Source: Eumeta japonica (Eukaryota > Arthropoda > Insecta > Lepidoptera > Psychidae). From it: a stretch of DNA of 64,000 nucleotides. Below, piece after piece: positions 51,680-63,640 of the stretch. Every line of letters begins with the position of its first letter. Position 1 is the stretch's first letter. Where the stretch lies: the NCBI GenBank assembly GCA_005406025.1, contig BGZK01001296.1, positions 1-64,000 of the forward strand, read 5' to 3'. The notes under the pieces are model-generated. The model made no database searches. It saw only the letters and a list, made by a program, of their open reading frames with translations, and was not told where the DNA came from. A program made the position numbers and the translations under genes.

Positions 51680-52080
51680 ACTGGAACGCGCGACGTAGTG
51701 TCCGTCGATATTAACCGCAGCCGCTCAGCCAGCCGACGGCCGGCGGCGGCGTCGCCCGCCGGGGCGCTCTCCCCGAGGCAAATCAATTAGACGTGTTCAC
51801 AGCGGGCCCGCGCCGCGTCGTGGGCGCCGGCCACGAGGCGTCCGGCTAGAGCATCGTCGGATTAATCGCTCTCGTGTGTGTACATACCCTTTTCCCCCGT
51901 TTGATCTATAGCTTAATGATTCATAAACGTCCGGCGGTATTCGGTTCCGACTGCCGCGGCGGGCTCTCGCGTTCGTTAATTGACGATCGTGGAGAGTTCG
52001 TTGTCTACGTAATAGAATCATATCTACAACTCCGATGCGTTCCGTTTGAAAGGAGTCATGTTTGATCGTCACCGCCGTCG
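51680..52080. promoter_or_regulatory. strong GC/CpG island, candidate promoter or enhancer
   Basis: The most GC-rich stretch upstream of fng ('GCGGGCCCGCGCCGCGTCGT' and flanks). Open frames on both strands are long only because of composition and match nothing known. An alternative fng first exon or a distal enhancer are both possible. Confidence 0.35.
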
Positions 52081-52339
52081 CTCGCGTGCTATTTGTAACT
52101 GTGCAAGAATTAGTTACCTATTCCCAAATTAGGAAAGAATTGGTCAAAATATGCATGTTTAAATTGGTAATTAACTTACCTTTGATGAGTTTGGGCAAAA
52201 TTTACAGTATCATAATGTCAAATGATCTATTTTCGCGTTCTTACAAACTTCAACAGATGCCTATTGTACTAAATACTATGTATGTTCTGAACATACATAA
52301 TGTTCATATATCTATAATAAATATTTACAGGTTATTAGA

Positions 52340-52745
52340 AATTATTAGAAAACGGTGAGGTACGGAACCCTTAATCGATTACTTCAATTAGCCTTAACAA
52401 ATCAAGTATTTTGTGACATTGTTCATAACAATCCATACCATACTCATCGCTAATAACACATACGTCTCGGATTTCGACCCAGTTGTTTTCATAAGCTTGA
52501 TGATTAAGTCAAGCTCTTGAAAATTAGTTTAAAACATTAGTTATAAACTAATTTTCCTTTCGCAGCTTAAAGCTAGTTACTAGTTTATAGCCGAGATGTG
52601 CTCTAACAGACAAAAGACAAAATATTAAAAATCGTTGTTTTTTCTTATATTACCTTTCTCTTATCGTCTCCTTCCCATATTGTTATACATATCTTCAATG
52701 TACAGATACACCGGGTTCTATAATTTCATTATGTGTGTCGGTAAT
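52340..52745 (+). repeat. retroelement tail fragments
   Basis: 'GAGGTACGGAACCCTTAATC' near 52357 is a common lepidopteran tail. From 52600, 'ATTAAAAATCGTTGTTTTTT' with 'CTTATCGTCTCCTTCCCAT' and 'TTCAATGTACAGATACA' closely parallels 54895-54995. Confidence 0.55.
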
Positions 52746-52989
52746 ATGCGACTATCTACAACGCGTAGGCGACAGGGCCTAACAAGACAAATTTTATTAA
52801 GCCGCGGCACATTAAACTAAAAGCTGTGGGTGTTTAGAAGCAAAATTATCAATACAACAATGTATTGTAATCGTGTACACTAAATTAACTATAAAATGCT
52901 ATTAATGAGAAAATGCGGACGAAATCTCAATGTAGTAAAAATATCGAATCAATTTGAATCATTAAAAATTAGCATAAGCGCCGTAATTT

Positions 52990-53160
52990 AATATTAAAAG
53001 TATTTTGATGTTGCAATTCTCGTGATACCGTCGAATGCCGCTTCAAACAAAACCTGATATTACGTTATCTATGAAAACCGCGCCTGGCTGCGGTCTGCGG
53101 TGTGTGCCGGTACGAATGAAGTTAACTCTGCGGTGATGATCTACACGCACCAGCTCTAGT
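52990..53160. other. GC-richer patch
   Basis: 'GCGCCTGGCTGCGGTCTGCG' and flanks stand out from AT-rich DNA. No coding or repeat identity. Confidence 0.25.
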
Positions 53161-53288
53161 ATCCAGTGAATCGGATAATATAATAAAAAATAATAGAGCA
53201 TATCATGGCGGTTGGCTTATTAAATGAGAAAAGTATTGAAGCATGCGATATATATGTTTGATTTCTTTAGTCAAATATATTGTTTTAT

Positions 53289-53308
53289 ACACACACACAC
53301 ACACACAC

Positions 53309-53374
<66 letters not shown>
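53289..53374 (+). repeat. compound (AC)n(AT)n microsatellite
   Basis: About 11 AC units followed by about 30 AT units. Confidence 0.95.
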
Positions 53375-53377
<3 letters not shown>

Positions 53378-53505
53378 TCAATGCCAATGGAGTATGCAGG
53401 AGATTATATCAGGAGGGTTTACGGCCGCCGCACCCGAACTGGCATACTTTGAAGGCGTCAGTCGCGCTTTGTATCCCCACTTTGTACGCAAGTTACGCAA
53501 ATTGT

Positions 53506-53644
53506 TTCATAGCAAATTTATTTTTATAGAGTCATAGTAGAAGACGTTCATAGTTCTTGATTGGTCTAAGTTTACATTTATAGAGTCATGATGGAAAAGG
53601 TTCATAGCTTTTGGTAGGTCTAAATTTATTTTTATAGAGTCACG
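53506..53644 (+). repeat. minisatellite of ~54-bp unit, about 2.5 copies
   Basis: 'TTTATAGAGTCA' recurs at about 53524, 53579 and 53632, and 'TTCATAG' at 53506, 53547 and 53601. The first unit is shorter. Confidence 0.8.
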
Positions 53645-54480
53645 TTTTCGTTGGTTCGATTGATTTGGCCGGTTTAAAATATCTTTGAAGAACCAGTGGA
53701 ACCAGTCTACCGAAAAGAGTAGGTTTTTGGTAGATTTGACGATATCCCGTCCACCGGCGAATGCAGTGTTAAGAATACGGTTTTAATATAACTATTTTTT
53801 GAAACTTTCAACGAGAGTGGTATAGCTTCTATCTTATTTATTATGTGTCATCTTATTTAAAGTATTTATTAAAGGGAATCCCCCGATGGTACGTGAGTTC
53901 CTCAACAAACACACAGGGCTAAAACAGCGTAAATTAAAACTTGTAGGATTTATAGAGACTAAGATAATGGATACCCATTATGTCTGTTTTAATTACATGA
54001 CAGATCGTTAATTTACATCAAAATATAATAAACGGTATGCCTTGCATCAAACTGCTCTATAAATCCAAGTCAAACAGCGAGAATCTCTATATTTGTTCCC
54101 AAGTGCGCCACCAAATATTATAAAAAAATATTTAATATTGTTATATGTGTATTTCGTGTCGGTAGAAAGAGCTTATATTATTCATTTAGGGAATGTCGAA
54201 GAGAATAATAATAATGATATAATAATGTAAACTCACGCCTATTTCCTAGGAGGGTAGGCAGAGGCAATAGATTACCACATGGTTCGATATTTGCATATCT
54301 CTTTTGCTTCACTGACATCCACCAATTTTTTCATGCAAGCTCGTCGGTTTCGGGTCTTTATAATTTGGTCTTTTTTAATATGCTACCAATACGGTCTGCA
54401 TAGAATTTTCTAGGGCTACCCTTGCCATCTAATAATAATTAAGTGTTTATCATATATTAACGATATGGTAATACATTATA
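53645..54480. other. intergenic stretch
   Basis: No gene or named repeat recognised. Confidence 0.5.
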
Positions 54481-54489
54481 CACATAAAA

Positions 54490-55015
54490 AAATAGATTTC
54501 CGCCCGCGGCTTCGCCTGCGTGGACACATAATGTGTTCCTTCGCCCTTTGTACTAAACGTTTATGTAGTCAATCCAAATCTCCTTTTCTATTTTTCTCCA
54601 TTTTTCAATAAGTAAAACTCGTCATGATCATCGATAGGGTCGAGTGTATTTTTTTTCCTTTGAATGATGTTATTTCATTCGTATTGTGACCTTCATAAGT
54701 CTATGGTGCTAGTGGTTATTACTTGTTTTGTAATTTCTCAGGTTAGATCTTTAGATGACCGTAATTTTTTTCCGATATTTAATTTAAATTAAACAAAGCC
54801 TATAATCTATTCCAAGCCAAGCTCTATCTACTCTAAAAAATCGCATTAAAATCCGTTCAGCAATTTCAGAGATTTGCGCAAGCAGATAGACAAAAAAATT
54901 AAAAATCATTGTTTTTTTTCTTCCATTACTTTTATCTTATCGTCTCCTCCCATTTTTCATAGATACTTTTAATGTACAGACGTACAGACTTCTATTGTTC
55001 TTGTAATACTAACAC
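54490..55015 (+). repeat. RTE/SINE-like element, head and tail without the hexamer array
   Basis: Head 'TTTCCGCCCGCGGCTTCGCC' at 54500. Tail 'ATCGCATTAAAATCCGTTCA' near 54840 and 'AGATTTGCGCAAGCAGATAG', then 'TTATCGTCTCCTCCCATTT' and 'TTTAATGTACAGACGTACAG'. The head and tail match the hexamer-array element at 40780-41170. Confidence 0.7.
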
Positions 55016-57280
55016 AATCTTAATATTATATTATGTTTTTAAAATTATAAAATATTATTTAATGAAGGCTGTAAAATAGAGAACAAATTATGTATTTTAT
55101 TCAAGAATTTTTAATATACTTGTAAATATTTCAAATAAGAATTGTTTAAAATGTTTGCAAGGATGTAGTCACGTTATGAAATAGTTTTTTTTTTCTTGGA
55201 AAAAATGCTTTCTTTTCTGAAACATATTTAATTTTTTTTATTCAAATAATACCTAGAAAATCTAAAAAGAAAAAAATGAAAAACTGTTGCAATAAATACA
55301 ATTTTTTTGTAACCCGGTTATAAAATTATTTTGAAATATCAGAGGAAACATAAATCCCGTCGCCGTCCCTTGGGGAAATCCCAAGTTGATCACATTTATA
55401 AAGTATAAAGTCGATAATCCAATTCTCTACCTTCGTCTAATCTCTTATTTATTAGCAACAATAGTGTCCGGGGGTGTCCGCGTGTGGGTGGAGCGACCGT
55501 GGAAGCCATCGACGTTGATATATAACGGCGCGGCCAGCTCCGGCGAGTGGATTAAGCTCCGAATGAAGATATCGCTGCGAGGTATCATCGAAAAATCTTG
55601 TTTGTCACCTCTGATATATCGCGTGTACTGTCCAGGGAAAGAATTAACGACTTCCTATTGTATGCCGTTAGTCATATGTACCGTATCCGAATCGCTATAG
55701 TGGTATGTACGTATGTCGCGGTGATCGCTTTGGTGATTTTGCATTTTTTTTTTATTTTGTGTTGGCTGTTTTTGTCTCTTTACAACTTCAGGAGTATAAT
55801 AGCGAACGATGATCTCAAAAACGGTTTTAGGGAAAGATTTCAATACAGAATGTCAGAATTCCCTTGAAACGACAGAACATTTTCAACAATTACAATGGTA
55901 ATTAACACACGATGACATGATGAAATATCTATCAATGAACAATTTATTCATCGAATAGTGTTTGGTAATAATTTTATTGAATTAAACAACAGCAATCGTT
56001 GTCACATTGACGATCCTAGAAATTCATAAAACTTTCCAAAATCGAAAAAAAGTGTATACTCATGCTTATCTGCAGATAACATGTTTACATACATCTTTAA
56101 AGCTATAATATTAATGTTATCCCACTATATAAAGGGCGTATTTACGCACACTTCATTTCATGTTCAAGGTTTTCAGACCTTAAGCCCTTTTCACGTTGGC
56201 CCATTGTGGATCAGGAACTGCTAACAAAAGTTGTAGTGCCTTTGGAGTTCAATATCTGGAACCGATTGCTTAATATGTTGTCCGTGCTAAGGAGTACTCG
56301 CAAAAGCCTTGTTTGATAATTGAAGCAATCTTCAATACCTTTCGAATCCGATACCTTCTGATTTGAAGACTACTCACCACCCGACGGAACCCTGCCACAA
56401 AAAATTATGAATACGTATGATTTTTTGATCATGCATTTGACATGATTTTGTGACAATATAAGAATAATTGTACTGTCAAGTAATAGAAATACTAGAAAAA
56501 CTTATGAATTGGGCATCAAAAAGACAGACATTACATTTGATATTAAAACCAATGCAGATCACCTATTGTGTAGCTTATACTTGTTTTTTTGTGCTCGAGA
56601 GACAGGTGACCAGAAAAAAACAGTTGTCGCTTAAACTGAGATATAAATAATGGTCTGCCTTAGAGGAGATGTAAATTTATCTATGAGCTTAAAAAATCAA
56701 ATTGATGATGGGTCGACATTCTATTAAATCCTAACAGAGGTCCAGTAAAGTGACATTGATATTTTTTATTTAAATACAAAATATATTTATCTCTTACAAT
56801 TTGGCATATGAAATACGTATCTTTCGATAATCTATCATTCGTTCGAGTAGTACTTTACATTTCTTTATTTAAAAGCGTTTCGCTTGAGAAATAGTGATAG
56901 TGTAATATTGCCTTTTATATAGAGAGAGCACAACAAAACGCTAAACTTAAACATGAATAAAATTCTGTTTCCGAAGTTTTTTTTCTTTAAACAGATAGCA
57001 AAAAATCTTAGGGGCTTACAAAATAAAAGAAAATTGTTTTGGGGATTTAATTTTGTTTTAGGTTTTCTTATCATACTTAGTCTATTTTTAGATTCCATCA
57101 ACATTATACTTTTCCCAGAATATTTTAACAAAATATTAAAGAAGATTAACTTTTAAAAATATGTCTCAGTCTGTATACGCTGTTCTAAAATATTTTATTT
57201 AATAATACTTGTATGAGCTTTATTAACGCGTAATGTTATTCGCTTCCATAAGTTTATGACCGTTTTTCCCCGCTTGGATA
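55016..57280. other. intergenic stretch
   Basis: AT-rich, with a moderately GC-rich patch near 55470-55600. Open frames are short and unlike known proteins. Nothing supported. Confidence 0.5.
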
Positions 57281-57289
57281 AGAAATTTT

Positions 57290-57430
57290 AATCGAGATTT
57301 TGATCTATATTAAAACTTCGATCCCAAAGCTGATCCTGGTGCCGTTATCGATTTTATTCCTTTCTTTGTCTCTCTCGGTTTCTCTCTCCTTCGTCCCCAT
57401 TCCTCATTTATACCTCCTTTCTCTTGAAAC
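57290..57430 (+). repeat. hexamer-array element, copy 6 (array only)
   Basis: Pyrimidine-rich 6-bp units ('TCGATCCCAAAGCTGATCCT', then CTTTGTCTCTCTCGGTTTCT). Head and tail are too decayed to call. Confidence 0.45.
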
Positions 57431-57719
57431 ACATTTTAAAATTGTGTTACGGACAGCCGCACTCTTAATGTTAAATTGGACGATGTGTAAATAAATATGT
57501 ATTATTTTGTTTAATAAAAATGGACTTAGGTTGAGAATTATTAAGTATTTTGCGCATGTTAATTAAATAATTTGAACAGTTGTCTTTTTGTTATCCTGAT
57601 AGGGATTAGTTGTTAGGAATTGTTCATGGTGTAATATTTTTTTTATTTTGCTTGTTTGTTTATATTTATCGTGCTTTCTAGTAGAATATCTCTTGTCTTT
57701 CTTGGTTTTTTTGTGTTTT

Positions 57720-58560
57720 GTCGTATTTAATCATGAATAAGGAATTATTGTCTTGCGCATATGAGTTGCATATAAAATTGTACCTTGACGGGGGAGGGGG
57801 ACCAAAAAGAGGCCAAGAATTGCGGCGGTCTGTACGGTACGACCGCGAATCGGTGTACCAAGCGCTTATGGTGCACATACGTGAAATATATGCGAAGTGC
57901 ATGGCCATGCCCCCATGATTGTAATATATGCAGCTCATATGTGCTGGCAGATGCGTCATCTGTAAATTGCAGCGGAATTTGTGCATCCGTCGACTCGTCG
58001 TCCGGCCTCTGCTCCGATCAGTCGCGCTACAGCGCTCCGTAAATTCAGTGTGTGTTCAAGTGCTTTGTGTGCTCATCTGTGTGTTTTGTGTGTATAGATG
58101 TACGACGAGCCACACCGAGTGCAGAGAAGTGTGCAGCTACAAACCTGTATCACCATTGTCAGTCAGGGCAACCTAACGGTGACAACAATCGATTCAGATT
58201 CGTGCGATAACATACGCAGTGCCGCGATCCTGTGCTTGCGGGGTCACTCCGAGCATTGCGTGTGCGTCGCGTCGTGTTCCGCCTGGCGTTTTCGTTTGCG
58301 GTCGTACTGCTTCACGATTCTTGTGCCCCACGCCTTTCTCTACTCCGATTTCGTTTCATTTGCTTGCCATACGACCCAGCCCGCGTGCTGCGCAATCGTC
58401 ACGTTGCGGTATCCTACGTGGTCTGCTGTGGGAGCGTCTAGCTACGGCCGGACACTCAAGGATTTTCTCACAGAGCACGGTCACTTCGATATCCTTTGTC
58501 ATTTCGAGGTATACTGTTGATCTATGACCCCACCCGAATAACCTAAACCTGCTTCCAACT
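57720..58560 (+). mobile_element. possible 5' part of the jockey-like element
   Basis: GC-rich sequence leading without a gap into the ORF1 relic. It contains open frames up to 140 codons (58098-58520) with unusual Cys/Arg content and no recognisable domain. It is most simply the element's 5' untranslated region, but I do not recognise it independently. Confidence 0.35.
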
Positions 58561-58565
58561 CCGAA

Positions 58566-60025
58566 ATGGAGGTCGATACTAATCCCAATAGGTAGTTTAT
58601 TAAACGGCGCTCCGAGTCTTGTTTGTTAGAGGAATTGAGCTTCGAATTATGGAGTGACGATTTTAATGACCAAAACAACTCCGAAAAGAAGGGTTTCACC
58701 TAAGTACTAAAGTGGTAGTCCCGCCAGTCGCGACTGTTTGCACGTATGGGCCGGGTTTCGTCAGCCTGTCGGGTAAGAAACCGAAACCATCGATCTCAGC
58801 TTCTCCAGGCACTCTCCCCGTGAAGCCCGCCGCCCCCGCGGCGGCGGCCGCCATACCAACAAAAGCACTTCCAACCACGCCTTCCTGGCGTACCGTTGAG
58901 AAGACACTCTCCCAGGACGCTCCTGTGTCATAAAAATAAGGTTTCCAAGGCTCCGAAATCATTGCAACCTACTAAGGCCATTGACTTAAAGGCGCCAACG
59001 GCTGTCACGATCGCGATCGACGAGGCTGACGTCATCGAGATCTCCACCTAAAGAACTCTAACGACCGTCATCCTACTCTTTTTCGATAAGGGCCGATGAT
59101 CGGAAATTAGAAAACAATGCATTTTAATTGTTATCCTGAATGTTAGTAATATAGCAAGGGGCCTCAAAATTCAGTCGGCAACCGTCTCGGATTTCCGGAA
59201 TTTATCCGCACTTCTCGCGGCACTTAAATTTGTATATCATACATACTCCTTAAAGGAAGAGCGCGAATTTCGCGTTGTCCTTCGAGGAGTACCTAAAGAA
59301 CTCCCAACAGAGTCAAGGAGGTCAAAGAAGACCTCCTTGCTCAGGACCTCCCAGTGCAATCGGTGCGCCGAAGTACAAACCGCGCCCGAGAATTACTAGA
59401 CTTCGTATTAGTCATCTAATACAACAGCCATAAATAACGCAACCAAACGTTCCTTTTTCAACATCAAAGTAGTATGTTCCCTCACAGGGATAAATGTGGA
59501 GCAGCCCCACAAAAAGTATACCAGGACAATGTTTTTCAATTATCAACTTTACGGTCATTCGTCCAAGAACTGCTTTCAACGAGCAAGCTGCGGTAAATGC
59601 CCGGGAGAACACGGTACTGCCGCGTGCACACGCCACAAAGACATAGTCGGGGCGTCCGCCTGTGTTCTTTGCAAATCATCTGGCCAGATGGCCCGTATGG
59701 CCTAAGTAGTTACTTAGGTTACCCACAAGCACCTAAAAGGAAAATTATCCCAAAAATAATGATAACAATAAAAAAATCCTCTCGCTCGCTCAAGCCGCGC
59801 CAAGCGCTCGCGTGCGCGGTTTCCGCTAATATTTTATACGCTAAAATGACGGCAGGCCTCTACAAGGACCCGTCTAAAAACGTTTCAAAGGATACGTCCA
59901 CCGAGGATGTCACAGTCCTGCTGTCGGTGATAACTAGCATCAACATCGGTGAACTCACGCTTCTCGCTAAAAATTCAAGGCTGTCGCGAATCCCGTGGAA
60001 AAAATTATTGTTTTAGCCGAACATG
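58566..60025 (+). pseudogene. jockey-like non-LTR retrotransposon ORF1 (gag) relic
   Basis: Begins 'MEVDTNPN' and continues through Pro/Ala-rich sequence and 'AVTIAIDEADVIEIST'. A segment 'YSLKEEREFRVVLRGVPKEL' is the PRE-type domain of jockey ORF1, followed by 'ICSLTGI..EQPHKKYTRT'-like sequence. Next is a zinc-knuckle region: knuckle 1 'FFNYQLYGHSSKNC' (two Cys replaced by Phe and Tyr), knuckle 2 'CGKCPGEHGTAAC' (intact, near 59590-59625) and knuckle 3 'CVLCKSSGQ' (His to Gln). A final 'VTSINIGELTLLAKNSRL'-like piece ends the ORF. Stops and frameshifts are present throughout. No endonuclease or RT follows, so the copy lacks ORF2. Confidence 0.8.
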
Positions 60026-60780
60026 ATTTGCTTGTGGAGGCGATTAAAAATAATAAAACTTAGTCCGTCTAAATAAAAGTCCCTAATTATCCCGTACCGA
60101 GTCGATAAACTCGGTGAAAAATCACAATATCATATATCCACGCGTCGCGTAGTCCCCAAACTTTGCACATTGCACCCGAGTGCATTGTTTACTTATTTTG
60201 GATTTGAAGCCTGGCAAAGCTGCTATACTATTGTATCATAGGTGATAGCTTTAACAATATAGTCACCCTAAGGGAGTAACCCGGTCTATAGGTCGCATGG
60301 CCGGGTATTTTTCGTCCGTGAAGACTTCCACTTCCTGTGCATCAAACTAAAAAATGAAATGCATCCGTCACCGTTGCACTCCGACCGCCACTTGCGAAGC
60401 TCGTGTTTCAAGAAACAAGTATAAACATCGAAACGGTGTCCATCATTTTGCCCGCACACCGCAAGAATCCGTACTCCGAGGCGACTGTGAAGGTAATCCG
60501 AAATGCGGGTTTACGCGTCGATGCTGAAATTGCCGTTACAGATTGACTTTCATGTTTGTAAACTGATGAAAATGAAATAAGCATTAACTTTGTCTCACGT
60601 TTATGTAATTACACCACTAAAAATCACGTCTAAATTGGATCACCTATTACGAAAATTGTTAGATCAGCGTGCAGACACAAATAAAGGAAAAAAAGATGAG
60701 ACGTTCTCCATGATACACAATATTTAAATGAGATGAGTGTACTTAGTCAATTTAGTTTGGCAACGTTTCATGTGATTAAA
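60026..60780 (+). other. flank of the gag relic, unclassified
   Basis: A GC-richer piece near 60360-60540 keeps an open frame reading 'TVKVIRNAGLRVDAEIAVTD'. I do not recognise it. It may be a further retroelement fragment. No endonuclease or reverse transcriptase motifs are visible. Confidence 0.3.
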
Positions 60781-60799
60781 CAGGATTTATAACAGATTA

Positions 60800-61110
60800 G
60801 AAAATAACAAGACACACTAAACCTGATACCACGATTATTACGTGTACGGGCGTTCGAGTGAATGGTACCACTTTCACCGTTAGGAAACAAACGATCGAAT
60901 CGACTTGTTTGCTTTCACAAATCGCTCCACGCTGACTGATGGCGAGCTAGCAAAGCGATTTGTCAACGGAGCGGTACGAGCGATCCACACGTCCGATATG
61001 TACGTTGTGATGGCTACAAAACTAATTGTGAACGCCTCGCCGTTAGTCTCCACACGGCACCGAGACTAGACGCGATATTAAATACGGAAGCGGATTTGCA
61101 TATATGATTA
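60800..61110. promoter_or_regulatory. GC-richer non-coding island
   Basis: About 300 bp of balanced composition with no repeat signature and no long frame. A candidate conserved element; weak call. Confidence 0.2.
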
Positions 61111-61496
61111 ATTAAGATTTAGTTTGTTTTGACTCGAAGATTTGTGTAAGACTCCTCGGGTCGTAGATCAAACTTTAGGGTATTTGAGGGCTTTTCCTTG
61201 GGGAATTTCTGGAATTTCATTATTCTTGAACAACCGTATGGAACTTTCTCGAACTTGAAACTGAATAACGAATATATTTAATAATGTACGAAGATACCTT
61301 TGACATTCGCCGCTATCGACGGGACGAACTGGTTGCCCGAGTTTCATGCGGCACAAATATATCACGGTATGTATATTAGGATATACATAGCTGCCAATTT
61401 TTTTTTTGAACTAAGGTCCTTGACGCGACTTGAGGTAGAAATTGACTGGTAGCAATGGTAACAAAACGAAAAAGCGTTATGCTCCCTAGAAGCAAC

Positions 61497-61521
61497 TTTC
61501 TCTCTCTCTCTCTCTCTCTCT
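61497..61521 (+). repeat. (TC)n microsatellite
   Basis: About 12 TC units. Confidence 0.92.
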
Positions 61522-62009
61522 GTGTTGAAATTTATTATTTACATTTTTTATGTAATTCAATCGTTTATATATTATTTTTTATAAGCATTAAATTAAAATC
61601 TTTGATTTCATTCCTTACTTTGTATTATTTATACTGAAAATAATTTTGTTTTTCACGGGAGTCTCCCGACTGCACATAAGTGTAGCAATTAGGGCCTCTT
61701 TCATGATTTCCTTTTAAGTTTTTTTCAATAAATACATCGTTCTTTACAGGTAAGTTTTGAGACTTCAGTCAAACATTTAGATGTGTATAATCCTAATTGA
61801 ACATGTTAAGGAATATACTTATATAGGCCAACAGATTTAGGCTTATTTAGAACTTATTTAGGCCAACTATGGACAGAATGTCCAAAGCGATAGAGACAAT
61901 GGTAGGAAATGCGCGGACCAGTTACTGGAGAATAAAATAATTTATGAAAAGCATAGAAATGAGCGTCATCGTTATTTAAGAAAAAAAACTACAACACCTG
62001 TACAATTTC

Positions 62010-62240
62010 TAGGTACAGTTCTCACGTGTGGTTGTCAATTTAGATTTTTCACAAAAGCATAAAACTCAAAAGTTAAGAGCCTGCCAGTCAGTAATGGAGA
62101 AAAACATGCGCAATATAGGAAAAACTAAAAGAATAAGAAATAAAATAATTAGAAAACGTGAAAATAAATGACATAATAACAAGAAAGAAACTGGAATGAT
62201 AATGGACAAGCTACATTATAAGAGATACAGAAGAAGGCAA
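62010..62240 (+). pseudogene. RTE-type LINE reverse transcriptase relic 2
   Basis: Frame-shifted pieces match the RT C-terminal region: 'VLTCGCQFRFFTKA' (usual TYG-C-W-L-T block), 'QKLRACQSVMEKNMRNIGK', 'TKRIRNKIIRK', then in another frame 'KINDIITRKKLE' and 'QWTSYIIRDTEEG' (usual QWAGH block). Same element class as 50822-51416 but a separate, older copy. Confidence 0.68.
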
Positions 62241-62959
62241 TAAAAACAGTGGTAAAGCCTGAAAACGTCGCAGTTGTGCTAAAAATTATACAAGATAACT
62301 GGCGTGCGACATACGAGCAAAGTCGGGGAACTATGAGTATTGGAATTACTGCAATTCATACTATTTTGGAGACTAAGAAAAAACTGTGTTCGTATACATA
62401 CGAAAATAGTTTTTTTCTTAGACGTCAATGTTTTTCCCTTTTTTTAAATCGTACTAGAGTACGCATGCGCTGTTAAAAACCCACAACAGTCTATATTCTC
62501 ATAACTCGATAATAGTAATAAAATTATACAAATTTATATATAGTGTGGGGGAAATCGGTTAGTTTATAATCAAGTGGAATGATAAATAATAGTATAATAT
62601 TTCGAGACACAATACTGGCCGTTTGTAAGAAAACTACTTTATGAATACTAAATAGATTTATGATCGCCGTAGCCAGACAACATTTTTTATAAACACACTG
62701 AGATCTACTTTATTAAATAACTTACTTATTTTCATTCCACTGATTTGGTAGTTATCATAATCGATTTGGGTTGTTTTTTTATTAACAGTAGACGCTTTTT
62801 TTGTTATTGGTTCCAGACAACTAGACTGATTAAAAATAGTGCTACGTATGAAAAATTGGTAGTTGGTTGATTTCACGAATAGTTGGCATTGAAAATAAAA
62901 TCGTAAACCATTCTCAAGCAATTTCCGAGAGAGCTGTTATATATATAGTTCACCGCCGG

Positions 62960-63180
62960 AACAACTGGAAACTCTATTCTCGTAAAATGAAAGTTTTAGT
63001 ATAAAATTCTCGCCCACAGATAAAATATCGCCTCTGTCTAAACTTAAAGCCGCGGTTAGGCTGGGAGCTTTCGTAAAGGCATTTAAGTGGTTATCTAGGC
63101 AAATATCGTGTTTGACGGGGTTACGGGTGGGGCTGAGTGGAGGCCCATTTGAAATGCGGCTACGGTATATTCTTGCATGA
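62960..63180. other. GC-richer patch
   Basis: 'GCCGCGGTTAGGCTGGGAGC' and flanks differ from AT-rich surroundings. No coding or repeat identity. Confidence 0.2.
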
Positions 63181-63334
63181 TATTTTATTTTGTCGTATGG
63201 TGTTTATACTACACCAATACGATATATAATAATAATATAATTCTTACAATAGTACTTGACTTAAGTAAACAAATCGATAATATTGTCGATTGAAAGATCG
63301 GAGCGATTTTTTTATATAGCATTTCGAGGGGTAA

Positions 63335-63640
63335 CTGAGCATACACATCATCATAAAATAGGTGGTGATGCCGCCTATGGATATTCACAATCCCGTAGGA
63401 AGCATTAGAGCGTTGCAGGCCTCTTGGGAATTAAAAGGATATCCGATGTAAAAGGGAGTGGACTGAACTGGGCCACCGGAACTCTCACTCCCTAGAGGAA
63501 AAAAATTGTGGAAGCTGTTACTGCACGTCTGTACTCAGTTAGAAGTAAACCTGTGTCTCACCCGTAGAGCCGGCCCATTTACGCGCCGCAGCCAATTTGG
63601 CTACAGCATGGCTCTGCCTTTATTGTTTATTGAATTAAAG
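63335..63640 (+). repeat. probable dispersed retroelement fragment
   Basis: 'GGTGGTGATGCCGCCTATGG', 'AGCATTAGAGCGTTGCAGGC' and 'TCTCACCCGTAGAGCCGGCC' resemble dispersed lepidopteran LINE segments. I cannot assign a family and no coding remains. Confidence 0.3.

Noticed and set aside
51460..51790. Open frames with YIYIYI runs (also at 53243-53537)
   Set aside because: They are read through TA microsatellites.
58098..58520. 140-codon frame as a gene
   Set aside because: No recognisable domain; it lies directly before a retrotransposon ORF1 relic and shares its composition, so it is probably element 5' sequence.
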